Shown: positions 16,844-25,399 of the stretch, in pieces
How positions within the stretch are numbered: position 1 is the stretch's first letter
How the letters are laid out: each line of letters starts with the position of its first letter
From: CAVZBW01 sp963778465
GTDB taxonomy: Bacteria; Actinomycetota; Acidimicrobiia; Acidimicrobiales; RAAP-2
NCBI GenBank assembly: GCA_963778465.1
Contig: CAVZUK010000003.1
Location: forward strand, 620,001 to 684,000
DNA: 64,000 bases
Direction of reading: 5' to 3'
Program-made: the position numbers and the translations under genes
Notes under the pieces: model-generated
Seen by the model: the letters and a program-made list of their open reading frames with translations, nothing else
Databases searched by the model: none
What the model was told of the DNA's origin: nothing

Positions 16844-17206
16844 GTGACGTTGGGCACCACGGTGAACATCGGCAGGAAGCCCCAATCGGTCATCCTGACC
16901 GACACGGCTCAGGCCAAGGTGAGCCAGCTGCTCGCCGAGGAGGAGGAGTCGGATCTCGCCTTGCGGGTGGCGGTCCGGCCCGGGGGATGCTCGGGCTTCA
17001 GCTACGAGATGTTCTTCGACTCCGAGAGGGCCGAAGACGACGTGGTGAGCGAGTTCGGCGACGTGCGCGTCTTCGTGGACCCGGCGAGCGCCGACATGCT
17101 CAAGGGCTCGACCCTCGACTACAACGACGGCCTCTCCGGCGCGGGCTTCCACATCTCCAACCCCAACGCCACCCGGACCTGCGGCTGCGGTTCGTCCTTC
17201 AGCTGA
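16844..17206 (+). CDS. A-type iron-sulfur carrier (ErpA/IscA family)
   Basis: A 120-residue HesB/IscA-like protein: QSVILTDTAQAKVSQLL at the N terminus, RPGGCSGFSYEM with the first cluster Cys, and the C-terminal CGCGSSFS with two more. A-type carriers hold [2Fe-2S] or [4Fe-4S] clusters and pass them to apo-enzymes. GTG 16844 is preceded by AGGGAGG, a near-perfect ribosome site; upstream in-frame codons are arginine-rich and have no homology character. It diverges from the Mrp-type carrier, so Fe-S trafficking genes are grouped here, followed by a [2Fe-2S]-binding protein. Confidence 0.92.
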   Translation: MTLGTTVNIGRKPQSVILTDTAQAKVSQLLAEEEESDLALRVAVRPGGCSGFSYEMFFDSERAEDDVVSEFGDVRVFVDPASADMLKGSTLDYNDGLSGAGFHISNPNATRTCGCGSSFS

Positions 17207-17293
17207 TCCCGTTCCGGGAGCCGCCCCGAGCGCCGGCCCCGGCACCGCACCCGGCCCCCGCCGAGGGGCTTCTCCCGTGTTCCGTGTTCAGTA

Positions 17294-19066
17294 TTGCGAG
17301 ACCGCTCCGTGACGCCTGAGTCCGAGCGGCGGTCCGTGCAAGCGACCGTCCAGTTCGTGCTCGACGGTCGGCCCGTCACCGTGCCAGACCTCGAGGGCAG
17401 CCTGCTCGACGTCCTGAGGGAGGAGCTGGGCAGCCGCAGCGTCAAGGACGGATGCAGCCCGCAGGGACAGTGCGGGTGCTGCACCGTGCTGGTCGACGGG
17501 ATGGCTCGGGTGTCGTGCGTGACGCCCGTTCGCCGGGTCGCCGGCCGATCAGTGACGACGGTCGACGGTCTGGACCCCGCCACGCGATCGAGCTGGAGCG
17601 AGGCCTTCCTGCGCTGCGGGGCCAGCCAGTGCGGCTTCTGCACCCCCGGCATCATCATGCGCCTGGTCGATCTCGAGCGACGGCGTCCCGACGCCATCGC
17701 CGACGCCGATGCCGTCTGCACGGCCCTTCTCGCCCACCTGTGCCGCTGCACGGGATGGCAGACGATCGTGGAGGCGGCGGCGCGACGCGCCTCTGCCGAT
17801 GGCGGTCCTCTCGGCGCAGGGGATGGTGGCGGCGGGCCCGTCCCGGAGGGGGATCGGGACCCCCTCCTCACCTCCTGGAGAGCGACCCTCGAGGGCACCT
17901 CCCAGCTGATCGGTCCACAGGAGGTCCTCGGCGCCGGCGGCTTCGCGGACGATCGAGCCCCGGGCGACGCCGCGGTGGCGTTGGTCGATGCGCCGGACGG
18001 CTACGCAGTGGCGCCGACGAGGCAGCAAGCGCGCGCTGCTCTCCGGAGACCACCGGGGCGCCGCAGCACGGTCGCCCTCGGCTACCCGCTGGAGGTCCCT
18101 CCCGGCGACTGGGCGGTCCGCCTCCGGACCACCTGGGTCGAGCCCGCCTATCTCGAGCTCGACGCCTCGTGGTGCCGGCCCGGCGGATCCGCGGCGACGA
18201 CCCTCGCGAACGGCGGGGCCTTCGGTGGAAAGCAGCGCTCCCCCCTCCCCGGCGTGGCTCGTCGGCTGGCCGACGAGCAGGCCCGGCCAGTGCGAGCGCT
18301 GTGGTCACGGGAGGACGTGGTGCGCTACGGGCCCAAGCGGCCCCCGATCGCCGCGGGTCTCGAGACGGACGGCACGGGAGTCGTCAGGGTCGCGCGGACT
18401 CCTCGTGCCGACGATCTCGGCCCCTGGGTCCGGGCGATGTCCGAGGTACTGCCCCGCGCCCAGGTCGAGGTCGTCGACGTGCCCGGTCCGCCGGTCTCCC
18501 CGACGTTGCGCGCCGCCGGCTGGGCGGAAGGCCAGGTGTTGCGGCTCGCTCTTGGCTGCCTCGAGCGCGACGCCGGCTCGCCGGTGGTGCTCGAGGCCGG
18601 CGACGGTGCCCGGGTGGAGGTCGAGCTGAGCGACGACGCCGTCTGCGTCGACGTGTGGGCGGGGGAGGTCCTCGACCCGATCACGCTCCGGTCGTATGTG
18701 ATCGGCGCAGTGCACCAGGCGCTCGGCTGGGTGTGGCAGGAGGGCGTCGCCGTCGACGGAGCGGGCGAGCCGGTCGATCTGACCATCCGTTCCTTCGGGG
18801 TGCTCACCGCCCGCCAGATGCCGGACGTCGACGTCCGGCTGCACGACGAGAGTCGGTGGCCGGTGCGCGCCGGGGATGCGGTCTTCGCCGCCACCGCGGC
18901 CGCGGCGTGGTCGGCGGAGGGCATGCCTCCGGACTGGCCGACGCGGCGTGGGAGCGACCGACGTAGGAGCGACCAACGGGGGAGCGACCGACGAGGGAAT
19001 AGCCGACAGGGGAGCGAGAGGCCGGGGAGCGAACGGCAAGCAAGCCAAAGCAGACACGAAACGTGA
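17294..19066 (+). CDS. Fusion of a CoxS-like [2Fe-2S] subunit with a reduced molybdopterin-enzyme-like region
   Basis: A 590-residue protein. Residues about 15-185 are a xanthine-dehydrogenase/CoxS iron-sulfur subunit with all eight ligands: CSPQGQCGCC plus a later Cys, then CGFCTPG and CRCTG. Residues about 200-545 weakly resemble pieces of the large molybdenum subunit, notably the glycine-rich NGGAFGGKQ, but at about 345 residues it is less than half of CoxL/XdhB size. The tail (about 551-585) is seven degenerate five-residue units. An oxidoreductase or Fe-S scaffold role is possible; the cofactor is doubtful. TTG 17294 and GTG 17309 are both possible starts. The stop overlaps the RidA start (GTGA). 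Confidence 0.75.
   Translation: MRDRSVTPESERRSVQATVQFVLDGRPVTVPDLEGSLLDVLREELGSRSVKDGCSPQGQCGCCTVLVDGMARVSCVTPVRRVAGRSVTTVDGLDPATRSSWSEAFLRCGASQCGFCTPGIIMRLVDLERRRPDAIADADAVCTALLAHLCRCTGWQTIVEAAARRASADGGPLGAGDGGGGPVPEGDRDPLLTSWRATLEGTSQLIGPQEVLGAGGFADDRAPGDAAVALVDAPDGYAVAPTRQQARAALRRPPGRRSTVALGYPLEVPPGDWAVRLRTTWVEPAYLELDASWCRPGGSAATTLANGGAFGGKQRSPLPGVARRLADEQARPVRALWSREDVVRYGPKRPPIAAGLETDGTGVVRVARTPRADDLGPWVRAMSEVLPRAQVEVVDVPGPPVSPTLRAAGWAEGQVLRLALGCLERDAGSPVVLEAGDGARVEVELSDDAVCVDVWAGEVLDPITLRSYVIGAVHQALGWVWQEGVAVDGAGEPVDLTIRSFGVLTARQMPDVDVRLHDESRWPVRAGDAVFAATAAAAWSAEGMPPDWPTRRGSDRRRSDQRGSDRRGNSRQGSERPGSERQASQSRHET
18944..19048 (+). repeat. Degenerate 15-bp tandem repeat (7 units) at a gene 3' end
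   Basis: Seven 15-bp units encode RRGSD, RRRSD, QRGSD, RRGNS, RQGSE, RPGSE and RQASQ at the C terminus of the [2Fe-2S] fusion protein. The units keep the frame and share the core GGGAGCGA. The result is a charged, disordered tail. Confidence 0.8.
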
Positions 19067-19458
19067 GCGACGACTCCGAGACGTCCGGCGCTGCGCCGAC
19101 CGCTGGGCCCTATGCCCCGATCGTGCGGGCGGGAGAGTGGGTGATCACCTCCGGGCAGTTGGGCGTCGTGCCCGCCCCCGATGGCGTGCCGACTCTCGTC
19201 GGTGTCGGGACCGCGGCCCAGCTGCGCCAGGCCCTCGACAACGCCACGGCGTTGCTCTCGAGCGAGGGCGCCAGCCTCTCGGACGTACTCAAGGCGACCG
19301 TCTACCTGGTCGACATGAACGACTTCGCGGAGATGAACGCCGTCTGGGTCGAGGCCTTTGGCAGCCATCGACCGGCGCGGACCGCCGTAGGGGTCGCCGC
19401 GTTGCCTCTCGGAGCGTCGGTCGAGGTCGAGGTGTGGGCCTACCGGCCGGCCAGATGA
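19063..19458 (+). CDS. RidA/YjgF family protein
   Basis: A 131-residue RidA-fold protein: AGEWVITSGQLGV near the N terminus, LSDVLKATVYLVDMNDFAEMNAVW in the middle, and RTAVGVAALPLGASVEVEVWAY at the end with the Arg that in RidA binds the imine carboxylate. The family removes reactive enamines and imines formed by PLP enzymes. The start GTG lies within the stop of the preceding gene (GTGA), so the two are coupled. The mycobacterial BagAB locus also carries a RidA-like gene (recalled), which supports conserved gene order. Confidence 0.88.
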   Translation: MSDDSETSGAAPTAGPYAPIVRAGEWVITSGQLGVVPAPDGVPTLVGVGTAAQLRQALDNATALLSSEGASLSDVLKATVYLVDMNDFAEMNAVWVEAFGSHRPARTAVGVAALPLGASVEVEVWAYRPAR

Positions 19459-19506
19459 GGGCCCCCGGCAGTCGAGACGGCGCTCTACGGCGACGGGGAG
19501 AGAGAG

Positions 19507-20223
19507 TCAGTCGTCGGCCGGCCGGCCGATGGGCCCGGCGGCCCAGCCGACCTGGCCGAAGCGGTAGCCGACGGAGCGAACCGTCTGGATGAGGTGCGCG
19601 TGCTCCTCGCCCAGCTTGGCGCGGAGGCGCCGGACGTGGACGTCGACGGTGCGGGCACCGCCGTAGTACTCGTAGCCCCAGACCCGGCTGAGGAGGGTCT
19701 CCCGGGTGAACACCTTCCCGGGATGCGCGGCCAGGAACCGCAGGAGCTCGTACTCCATGTAGGTCAGGTCCAGCACGCGCCCGCTGACGGCGGCCTGGTA
19801 GGTCTCGAGGTTGAGCACGAGGGGCCCGTACTCGATGAGGTCGGGCCGCAACCCCATCCCGGCTCTCCAGAGGAGGTGCTCGAGGCGGGCCGTGACCTCG
19901 TCGGGACCGATCGGCGACGTGCAGAAGTCGTCGAAGAGGTCGTCGCGCAGGCGCAGATCGCTGATCTGGTCGCCGCGGAGGACGAGGAGGAGGGGCGCGA
20001 CGGGAATCTCCCGCCGGCGCAGGGCCCGGCAGAAGGCGATGGCGGCGGGCAGGTCCTGGTCGGCACAGACGACGGCGCCGCCCCAGGGTCCCTCACGGCT
20101 GGCCGGGCCAGCGCCGCGCAGCGAGTCGCCGCTGTTGGCCCCCTGAAACTGGTAGCCCGCGCGATGCAGCACGCGGGCCAGCTCGACCGGGACCGGGTCC
20201 GGGTAGCACAGCAGGGGTTCCAT
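19507..20223 (-). CDS. glnR: Orphan OmpR/PhoB-type regulator, GlnR-like
   Basis: A 238-residue regulator. The N-terminal receiver is degenerate: no clear DxD acidic pair, and the phospho-Asp position falls in VVCADQDLPAA. The C-terminal winged-helix domain is intact (LTYMEYELLRFLAAHPGKVFTRETLLSRVWGYEYYGGARTVDVHVRRLRAKLG). Actinobacterial GlnR is an orphan regulator of this type that works without a cognate kinase and controls glutamine synthetase and ammonium genes. The gene lies 53 bp downstream of one GS gene on the same strand, with a second GS diverging beyond it, so a nitrogen role is likely. The symbol is given on context and fold, not on an alignment. Confidence 0.75.
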   Translation of the reverse strand: MEPLLCYPDPVPVELARVLHRAGYQFQGANSGDSLRGAGPASREGPWGGAVVCADQDLPAAIAFCRALRRREIPVAPLLLVLRGDQISDLRLRDDLFDDFCTSPIGPDEVTARLEHLLWRAGMGLRPDLIEYGPLVLNLETYQAAVSGRVLDLTYMEYELLRFLAAHPGKVFTRETLLSRVWGYEYYGGARTVDVHVRRLRAKLGEEHAHLIQTVRSVGYRFGQVGWAAGPIGRPADD

Positions 20224-20276
20224 GGGGACCTAGGAAACCTCGCTGCGGTGGCCCGGGGCGGCGGCCTCGAGGACGC

Positions 20277-21611
20277 TCACAGCTGAGCCAGGTAGCGGTC
20301 GAGCTCGAACTGCGAGACGTGCCCCTGGTATTGCTCCCATTCCTCCCGCTTGTTGCGAATGAACCATTCGAACACGTGCTCGCCCAGCGTGTCGAGGAGG
20401 AGCTCGGATCTCTCCATCTCGTCGACCGCGTCCTTGAGGCTGCCGGGGAGGGGTGCGATGCCCTTGAGCGCAAGCTCTCGGTCCGAGAGGTTGAACAGGT
20501 TGGTGTCCACCTCGGGAGGCAGCTCGTAGCCCTCCTCCACTCCTCGCAGGCCAGCTGCGAGGATAACGGCGAACGCGAGGTACGGGTTGCAGGCGCTGTC
20601 GGGTTCCCGGAACTCGATCCGGGTGGAGTCCAGCTTGCCGCGCTTGACCACGGGGATGCGGACCAGCGCGGAGCGGTTGTTACGGGCCCAGGAGACGTGC
20701 GCCGGCGCCTCGTAGCCGCGGACCAGGCGCTTGTAGGAATTGACCCATTGGTTGGTGATGGCGGTGATCTCCCGGGCATGGCGCAGGAGGCCGGCGACGA
20801 ATCGGTACGCCACCTGGGACAGGCCGTAGCGATCGTCCTCGTCGATGAAGGCGTTGCGCTCCCCCTCCCACAGCGAGAGGTGGGTGTGCATTCCCGAGCC
20901 CTGCACGCCGGCGAGGGGCTTGGGCATGAAGCTCGCCCGTATCCCTTCCTGTCGCGCCGTCTCCTTGAGCACCAGGCGCACCGTCATGACCGTGTCCGCC
21001 ATGGTCAGTGCGTCCGTGTACCGCAGGTTGATCTCGTGCTGGCCGGGGCCGTCCTCGTGGTGGGCAAGCTCGACGGGGATGCCCATCTCCTCGAGGTGCA
21101 ACACCGAGCGTCGGCGGAGGTCGCTCGACATGTTGGCGACCGTGAGGTCGAAGTACGACCCGCTGTCGAGCGCCTCGGGCCTGGTCGTCTCATCGAGGCC
21201 GCGAAAGTAGAAGTACTCGATCTCGGGTGCGGTGAAGAACGTGTAGCCGGCCCGGTGCGCCCGCTGGAGGGTGCGGCGCAGAGCGTGACGGGGGCACCCC
21301 TGGAACGGCGAGCCGTCGAGGTTCGAGATGTCGCAGAAGACGCGGGCGACCGCACCTTCCTTCTCGTGCCAGGGGAGGACCTGGAAGGTCCGTGCATCGG
21401 GTCGTGCGAGGACGTCGCTCTCCTGCACCCGGCTGAACCCGTCGATGGCCGAGCCGTCGAAGGTCATGCCCTCCTCGAGTGCGTTCTCCAGCTCGGCGGG
21501 GGCGATGTTGACCGCCTTGGGCATCCCGAGGACGTCGGTGAACCACAACTGCACAAAGCGGATCCCCCGCTCTTCGACCGTTCGCAGCACGTAATCCTGC
21601 TGACTCTGCAT
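20277..21611 (-). CDS. glnA: Glutamine synthetase type I
   Basis: A 444-residue glutamine synthetase: the beta-grasp domain with FDGSAIDGFSRVQESDV, then the catalytic domain with EIEYFYF (metal Glu), GPGQHEINLRY, FMPKPLAGVQGSGMHTH (ATP/glutamate loop) and RIPVVKRGKLDSTRIEFREPDSACNPYLAFA. It makes glutamine from glutamate, ammonia and ATP. At the place of the adenylylated Tyr of enterobacterial GS the chain reads NLFNLSDRE, so Phe replaces Tyr and GlnE-type control is not expected. Length is that of the short GSI-alpha group. It is followed by the GlnR-like gene and diverges from a second GS. Confidence 0.93.
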   Translation of the reverse strand: MQSQQDYVLRTVEERGIRFVQLWFTDVLGMPKAVNIAPAELENALEEGMTFDGSAIDGFSRVQESDVLARPDARTFQVLPWHEKEGAVARVFCDISNLDGSPFQGCPRHALRRTLQRAHRAGYTFFTAPEIEYFYFRGLDETTRPEALDSGSYFDLTVANMSSDLRRRSVLHLEEMGIPVELAHHEDGPGQHEINLRYTDALTMADTVMTVRLVLKETARQEGIRASFMPKPLAGVQGSGMHTHLSLWEGERNAFIDEDDRYGLSQVAYRFVAGLLRHAREITAITNQWVNSYKRLVRGYEAPAHVSWARNNRSALVRIPVVKRGKLDSTRIEFREPDSACNPYLAFAVILAAGLRGVEEGYELPPEVDTNLFNLSDRELALKGIAPLPGSLKDAVDEMERSELLLDTLGEHVFEWFIRNKREEWEQYQGHVSQFELDRYLAQL

Positions 21612-21679
21612 GTGACAAGTCTCTCAGCTCGCCGCGACCCGTCGGACGCGCCGGCGCAGGGAGAAGAGTTCATCTTCCG

Positions 21680-21706
21680 TTCACAAACGAGCAACAGCTG
21701 GGAAAC
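21680..21706. promoter_or_regulatory. Candidate GlnR box between the divergent glnA genes
   Basis: TTCAC (21680-21684), GCAAC (21691-21695) and GAAAC (21702-21706) recur every 11 bp. The last two fit the GlnR consensus GTnAC-n6-GAAAC with one mismatch. The site is 69 bp from the start of the minus-strand GS and 215 bp from the start of the plus-strand GS, so it could serve one or both promoters. No binding data support it. Confidence 0.4.
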
Positions 21707-21920
21707 CGCCACCCGGCAGACTCGGGTCGCCCCTTCTGGGACCGGACCGGTCGTCGGGATCGGGCACGAGCGGCCAAGATGACCGCTAAGAGACAGCCAG
21801 ACAACCAAGAAGACAAGACGAGTCGAGCGGTCGCGACCCGGTCGTGGGGCCAACGCCCCGGGGACCCGGCGGGAGCGAAGCCGACGAGACCCAGTAGCGA
21901 GACTGAGTAGGAGGAGCCCG

Positions 21921-23339
21921 GTGACCCAGAGGACCCCGGAGGACGTGCTGCGGCTGATACAGGACGAGGGTGTCGAGGTGGTCGACATTCGCTTCATCGA
22001 CCTTCCCGGCACGACCCAGCACTTCTCCATCCCCGCTCGACAGCTGACCCTGGACGTCTTCCAGGAGGGCCTCGGCTTCGACGGCTCGTCCATCCGGGGA
22101 TTCCAGGAGATCCACGAGTCGGACATGATCCTCCTCCCGGACGCGGACACGGCCGTGATCGACCCCTTCCGCCAGCACGCCACCCTCAACATCAACTGCT
22201 TCGTGCACGACCCAGTCAGCCTGGAGCCCTACTCCCGCGACCCCCGTTACGTGGCCAAGAAGGCGGAGGAGTACCTGCGCTCGACAGGTCTCGCCGACAC
22301 CTGCTACTTCGGTCCCGAGGCGGAGTTCTTCATCTTCGACTCGGTCCGCTACGGCACGGAGGCGCAAAAGGCGTACTACGAGGTCGACTCGCGGGAGGGG
22401 CACTGGAATTCCGGGCTCAGCGGGCAGAATCTCGGGTACACGATCCGCCCGAAGCTCGGCTACTTCCCGGCGCCGCCCACGGACCACTTCCAGGACCTGC
22501 GCTCGGAGATGATCCTCACGATGGAGCGGATGGGCATCGAGATCGAGGTCCAGCACCACGAGGTCGCGACCGCCGGTCAGGCCGAGATCGACATGCGCTT
22601 CGACACCCTGCTGTCGATGGCCGACAAGCTGATCCTCTACAAGTACATCGTGAAGAGCGTGGCCGCCGCCGCCGGCCTCACGGCGACCTTCATGCCCAAG
22701 CCCCTCTTCGAGGACAACGGCTCGGGGATGCACTGCCACCAGTCCTTGTGGAAGGGCGGTGATCCGCTCTTCTACGGCGACGGCTACGGCGGTCTGTCCG
22801 ACATGGGAAGGTGGTACGTCGGTGGCCTCCTCATGCACGCTCCCGCGATCATGGCCTTTGCTGCGCCGACGACCAACTCGTACAAGCGTCTGGTGCCCGG
22901 CTACGAGGCGCCCGTGAACCTCGTCTACTCCCAGAGGAACCGCTCGGCGGCCTGCCGCATCCCCCTCTACTCCCAGAGCCCCAAGGCCAAGCGGATCGAG
23001 TTTCGTTGCCCGGACCCCTCTTGCAACCCCTACCTCGCCTTCTCGGCGATGATGCTCGCGGGTCTAGACGGGGTCCAGAACCAGATCGAGCCCCCGCCTC
23101 CGCTCGAGGTCGACCTCTTCGAGCTCAAGCCGGACGAGCTGGCCGCCATCGCACACACGCCCGGCTCCCTCGAGGAGGCGCTCGTTGCGTTGGAGCAGGA
23201 CAGCGACTTCCTCCGCGTGGGTGGGGTGTTCACCGACGACCTCATCGACACCTGGACCGAGTACAAGCGGCTCGAGGAGGCGGACCCGGTGCGACTCCGC
23301 CCGCACCCCTACGAGTTCCAGCTCTACTTCGACATCTGA
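21921..23339 (+). CDS. glnA: Glutamine synthetase type I (second copy)
   Basis: A 472-residue glutamine synthetase: FDGSSIRGFQEIHESDMIL, GPEAEFFIFDSVRY (metal Glu), GQAEIDMRFDT, FMPKPLFEDNGSGMHCHQSLW and RIPLYSQSPKAKRIEFRCPDPSCNPYLAF. Length and the longer middle region match the main GSI-beta enzyme, yet the adenylylation site reads VDLFELKPDE with Phe instead of Tyr. Regulation by GlnE is therefore unlikely. GTG 21921 follows an AGGAGG-type ribosome site at about 21910. It diverges from the shorter GS; a possible GlnR box lies between them. Confidence 0.93.
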   Translation: MTQRTPEDVLRLIQDEGVEVVDIRFIDLPGTTQHFSIPARQLTLDVFQEGLGFDGSSIRGFQEIHESDMILLPDADTAVIDPFRQHATLNINCFVHDPVSLEPYSRDPRYVAKKAEEYLRSTGLADTCYFGPEAEFFIFDSVRYGTEAQKAYYEVDSREGHWNSGLSGQNLGYTIRPKLGYFPAPPTDHFQDLRSEMILTMERMGIEIEVQHHEVATAGQAEIDMRFDTLLSMADKLILYKYIVKSVAAAAGLTATFMPKPLFEDNGSGMHCHQSLWKGGDPLFYGDGYGGLSDMGRWYVGGLLMHAPAIMAFAAPTTNSYKRLVPGYEAPVNLVYSQRNRSAACRIPLYSQSPKAKRIEFRCPDPSCNPYLAFSAMMLAGLDGVQNQIEPPPPLEVDLFELKPDELAAIAHTPGSLEEALVALEQDSDFLRVGGVFTDDLIDTWTEYKRLEEADPVRLRPHPYEFQLYFDI

Positions 23340-23454
23340 TCGATCAGCCGGCACTCAGGGGGAGCGGGGACCGCCGACAGGCTCGCAACATGTCTCATCT
23401 GCGAAGAGTCGAGGTTGAGCCCGTCGCCCTGGCGCCGCGTGCGGGTCTCCCGGC

Positions 23455-24114
23455 GTGAGCTCGCCGGGGGAGCCGCTCGCGCCAGGCGGTCTGCAGTTCC
23501 CCCTGTCCCTCGGCCTCCGCGAGTCCGCGACCCTCATCGGTGCGTACCGCTGGGCCGAGCACAACCTGTATCTGCTCGCCGGCTCCTGGGTGCAGGACAC
23601 GGACGACCCCGAGGTCCGACTCCACCTGGACCTGGTGAGCGGGGAGCACGGGTGGCACGCCGAACTGTGGGAGGACCGCCTGCCGGTTCTCGACGGCGTC
23701 GACCGGGAAGCGCTGTCGCGTCCCGGGCCGGCGCTCGAGGCGGCGTGCGGGTCGGTGCCGGTGATCCTCGAGTCCGTGGGCAGCGAGCATCCTGCGGCGT
23801 CGGCCACGGTGCTCCGGCTGACCGCCCTCTACCGGTTCCTCATCCCGAGACTGGTGGCCACCTACGACCACCACCTCGGCCATGCCGTGCCCGCCACCGA
23901 CGGGCCCACGATCCGGATCCTCCGCATGGTGCTGCGGGACGAGGTCGAGTCCTGGCAGACGGGTGAGCGCCTCCTCCAGACGGCGCTCCGCACCCCGGCG
24001 GACGTGAGCGCCGCCGGGGCCGTCCAGGTGGGCCTCGAAAGCGTGGTCGCCGCCGCCGGTGTGGCTCCCGGGCTCGTCCCTTGGCCGGTGCGCCCCCCGG
24101 AGGAGGCGGCCTGA
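23455..24114 (+). CDS. Uncharacterised helical protein, possibly ferritin-like
   Basis: A 219-residue, mostly helical protein of unknown function. The pattern RWAEHNLYLLAGSWVQDTDDPEVRLHLDLVSGEHGWHAELWEDRLP and later MVLRDEVESWQTGERLL places Glu and His at helical spacing as in ferritin-like di-iron or DUF455-type proteins, but I cannot confirm a metal site. GTG 23455 is the likely start, 115 bp after the GS gene in the same direction, so it may be transcribed with it. High third-position GC supports coding. Confidence 0.6.
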   Translation: MSSPGEPLAPGGLQFPLSLGLRESATLIGAYRWAEHNLYLLAGSWVQDTDDPEVRLHLDLVSGEHGWHAELWEDRLPVLDGVDREALSRPGPALEAACGSVPVILESVGSEHPAASATVLRLTALYRFLIPRLVATYDHHLGHAVPATDGPTIRILRMVLRDEVESWQTGERLLQTALRTPADVSAAGAVQVGLESVVAAAGVAPGLVPWPVRPPEEAA

Positions 24115-24231
24115 GATCTTGACGGCCCCGTTAGGATGTCGGCACACCACCTTTCCCCCAGGTAGTGGGGGGCGGGTTCAGCAGAGATTCAGGTTCGCGG
24201 TGCTCCGGGCCATGGAGCGGCGACCGCCGGC

Positions 24232-25188
24232 GTGGAGGGTTCTTCGACCTTGGCCAAGGAACGCATCGAACGGGATGATGAGGATCTCGTACGCCTCTAT
24301 CTCACGGATATCGGTCAATACCCCCTACTGACCAAGGACGATGAGGTTCGCCTCGCCCAGGCCATCGAGGCTGGTCGGGACGCCGACGAGGAGCTCGGCA
24401 AGACGGGCAAGACCTGCTCGACCGCTCGGCGGCGCGAGCTTCGCCGGGCGCTGATCGACGGGGAGCGCGCCGAGCAGACCTTCGTGCAGTCCAACCTGCG
24501 CCTTGTGGTCTCGATCGCCAAGAAATACCAGGCCTCGGGCCTACCCCTGCTGGACCTGATCCAGGAGGGCAACCTCGGGCTCATGCACGCCGTCGAGAAG
24601 TTCGACTGGCGCAAGGGCTTCAAGTTCTCGACCTACGCCACCTGGTGGATCCGCCAGGCCATCACCAGGGGCATCGCCAACACCGGTCGCACCATCCGGC
24701 TCCCCGTGCATGCCGGCGACACCCTGGCCCGGGTGCAAAAGGCCCAGGCCCGGCTCGAGCTCAAGCTCGGTCGACCGGCCACCCTGGCAGAGCTCGGCAT
24801 CGAGGTGGAGATGCCCGAGGACAAGCTCATCGAGGCGTTGCGCTTCCGGGCCGAGCCCCTCTCGCTCTCCGAGCCCCTCCGGGAGGACGGCGACGCCGAG
24901 CTCGGCGACGTGGTGGAGGATCGATCCGCGGAGTCCCCCTTCGAGGTGGCCGCCGTGTCCCTGCTCCCCGAGGAGATCGGCCGCCTGCTCTCGCCGCTGG
25001 ACGAGCGCGAGCGGGAGATCCTTCGCCTGCGATTCGGGTTGGACCGTGGGGAGCCCCGGACCCTCGAGGAGGTCGGGGAGCACTTCAACCTGACCCGGGA
25101 GCGGATCCGCCAGATCGAGGCGCGAGCGATGTCCAAGCTCCGCCACCCCTCTTCCGACACGGGAGCTCGTGACCTTCTGACGGTCTGA
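24232..25188 (+). CDS. Sigma-70 family RNA polymerase sigma factor, group 1/2 (RpoD/SigB-like)
   Basis: A 318-residue sigma factor. Region 1.2 (LVRLYLTDIGQYPLLTKDDEVRLA), region 2 (LIQEGNLGLMHAVEKFDWRKGFKFSTYATWWIRQAI), region 3 and region 4 (EREILRLRFGL to TLEEVGEHFNLTRERIRQIEARAMSKLR) are complete. Region 1.1 and long acidic inserts of housekeeping RpoD are missing, so it is more like SigB/HrdA-type group 2 factors. GTG 24232 and TTG 24250 are possible starts; the latter is preceded by GGAGGG. It stands alone. A second such factor lies at about 48.6 kb. Confidence 0.88.
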   Translation: MEGSSTLAKERIERDDEDLVRLYLTDIGQYPLLTKDDEVRLAQAIEAGRDADEELGKTGKTCSTARRRELRRALIDGERAEQTFVQSNLRLVVSIAKKYQASGLPLLDLIQEGNLGLMHAVEKFDWRKGFKFSTYATWWIRQAITRGIANTGRTIRLPVHAGDTLARVQKAQARLELKLGRPATLAELGIEVEMPEDKLIEALRFRAEPLSLSEPLREDGDAELGDVVEDRSAESPFEVAAVSLLPEEIGRLLSPLDEREREILRLRFGLDRGEPRTLEEVGEHFNLTRERIRQIEARAMSKLRHPSSDTGARDLLTV

Positions 25189-25214
25189 CGTCCGAGCCTC
25201 TAGGATCGCGACCC

Positions 25215-25289
25215 ATGAAGAAGCTTGTGCTCGTCGCCCTCCTCGTCGCCGTCGGAATCGTCGCCGCCAAGCGGCTCCGCTCCACCTGA
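25215..25289 (+). CDS. 24-residue membrane peptide
   Basis: ATG 25215 opens a frame encoding a Lys-Lys start, one hydrophobic helix (LVLVALLVAVGIVAA) and a basic end KRLRST. Tiny membrane proteins beginning MKKL are conserved in actinomycetes (the DLW-39 type is one), but here the C-terminal part of that family is absent. No good Shine-Dalgarno sequence precedes it (GATCGCGACCC). Function unknown. Confidence 0.5.
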   Translation: MKKLVLVALLVAVGIVAAKRLRST

Positions 25290-25399
25290 TCCGAAGCGCT
25301 CGCTCTCGGCACCGACCGGGGCAGCGCCCTGCCGGGTGGTGATCCGCCGCCCGGATCCCGGAGCCGGGTCGGATTCCCGCGGAGATCGCCGAGAACCGC

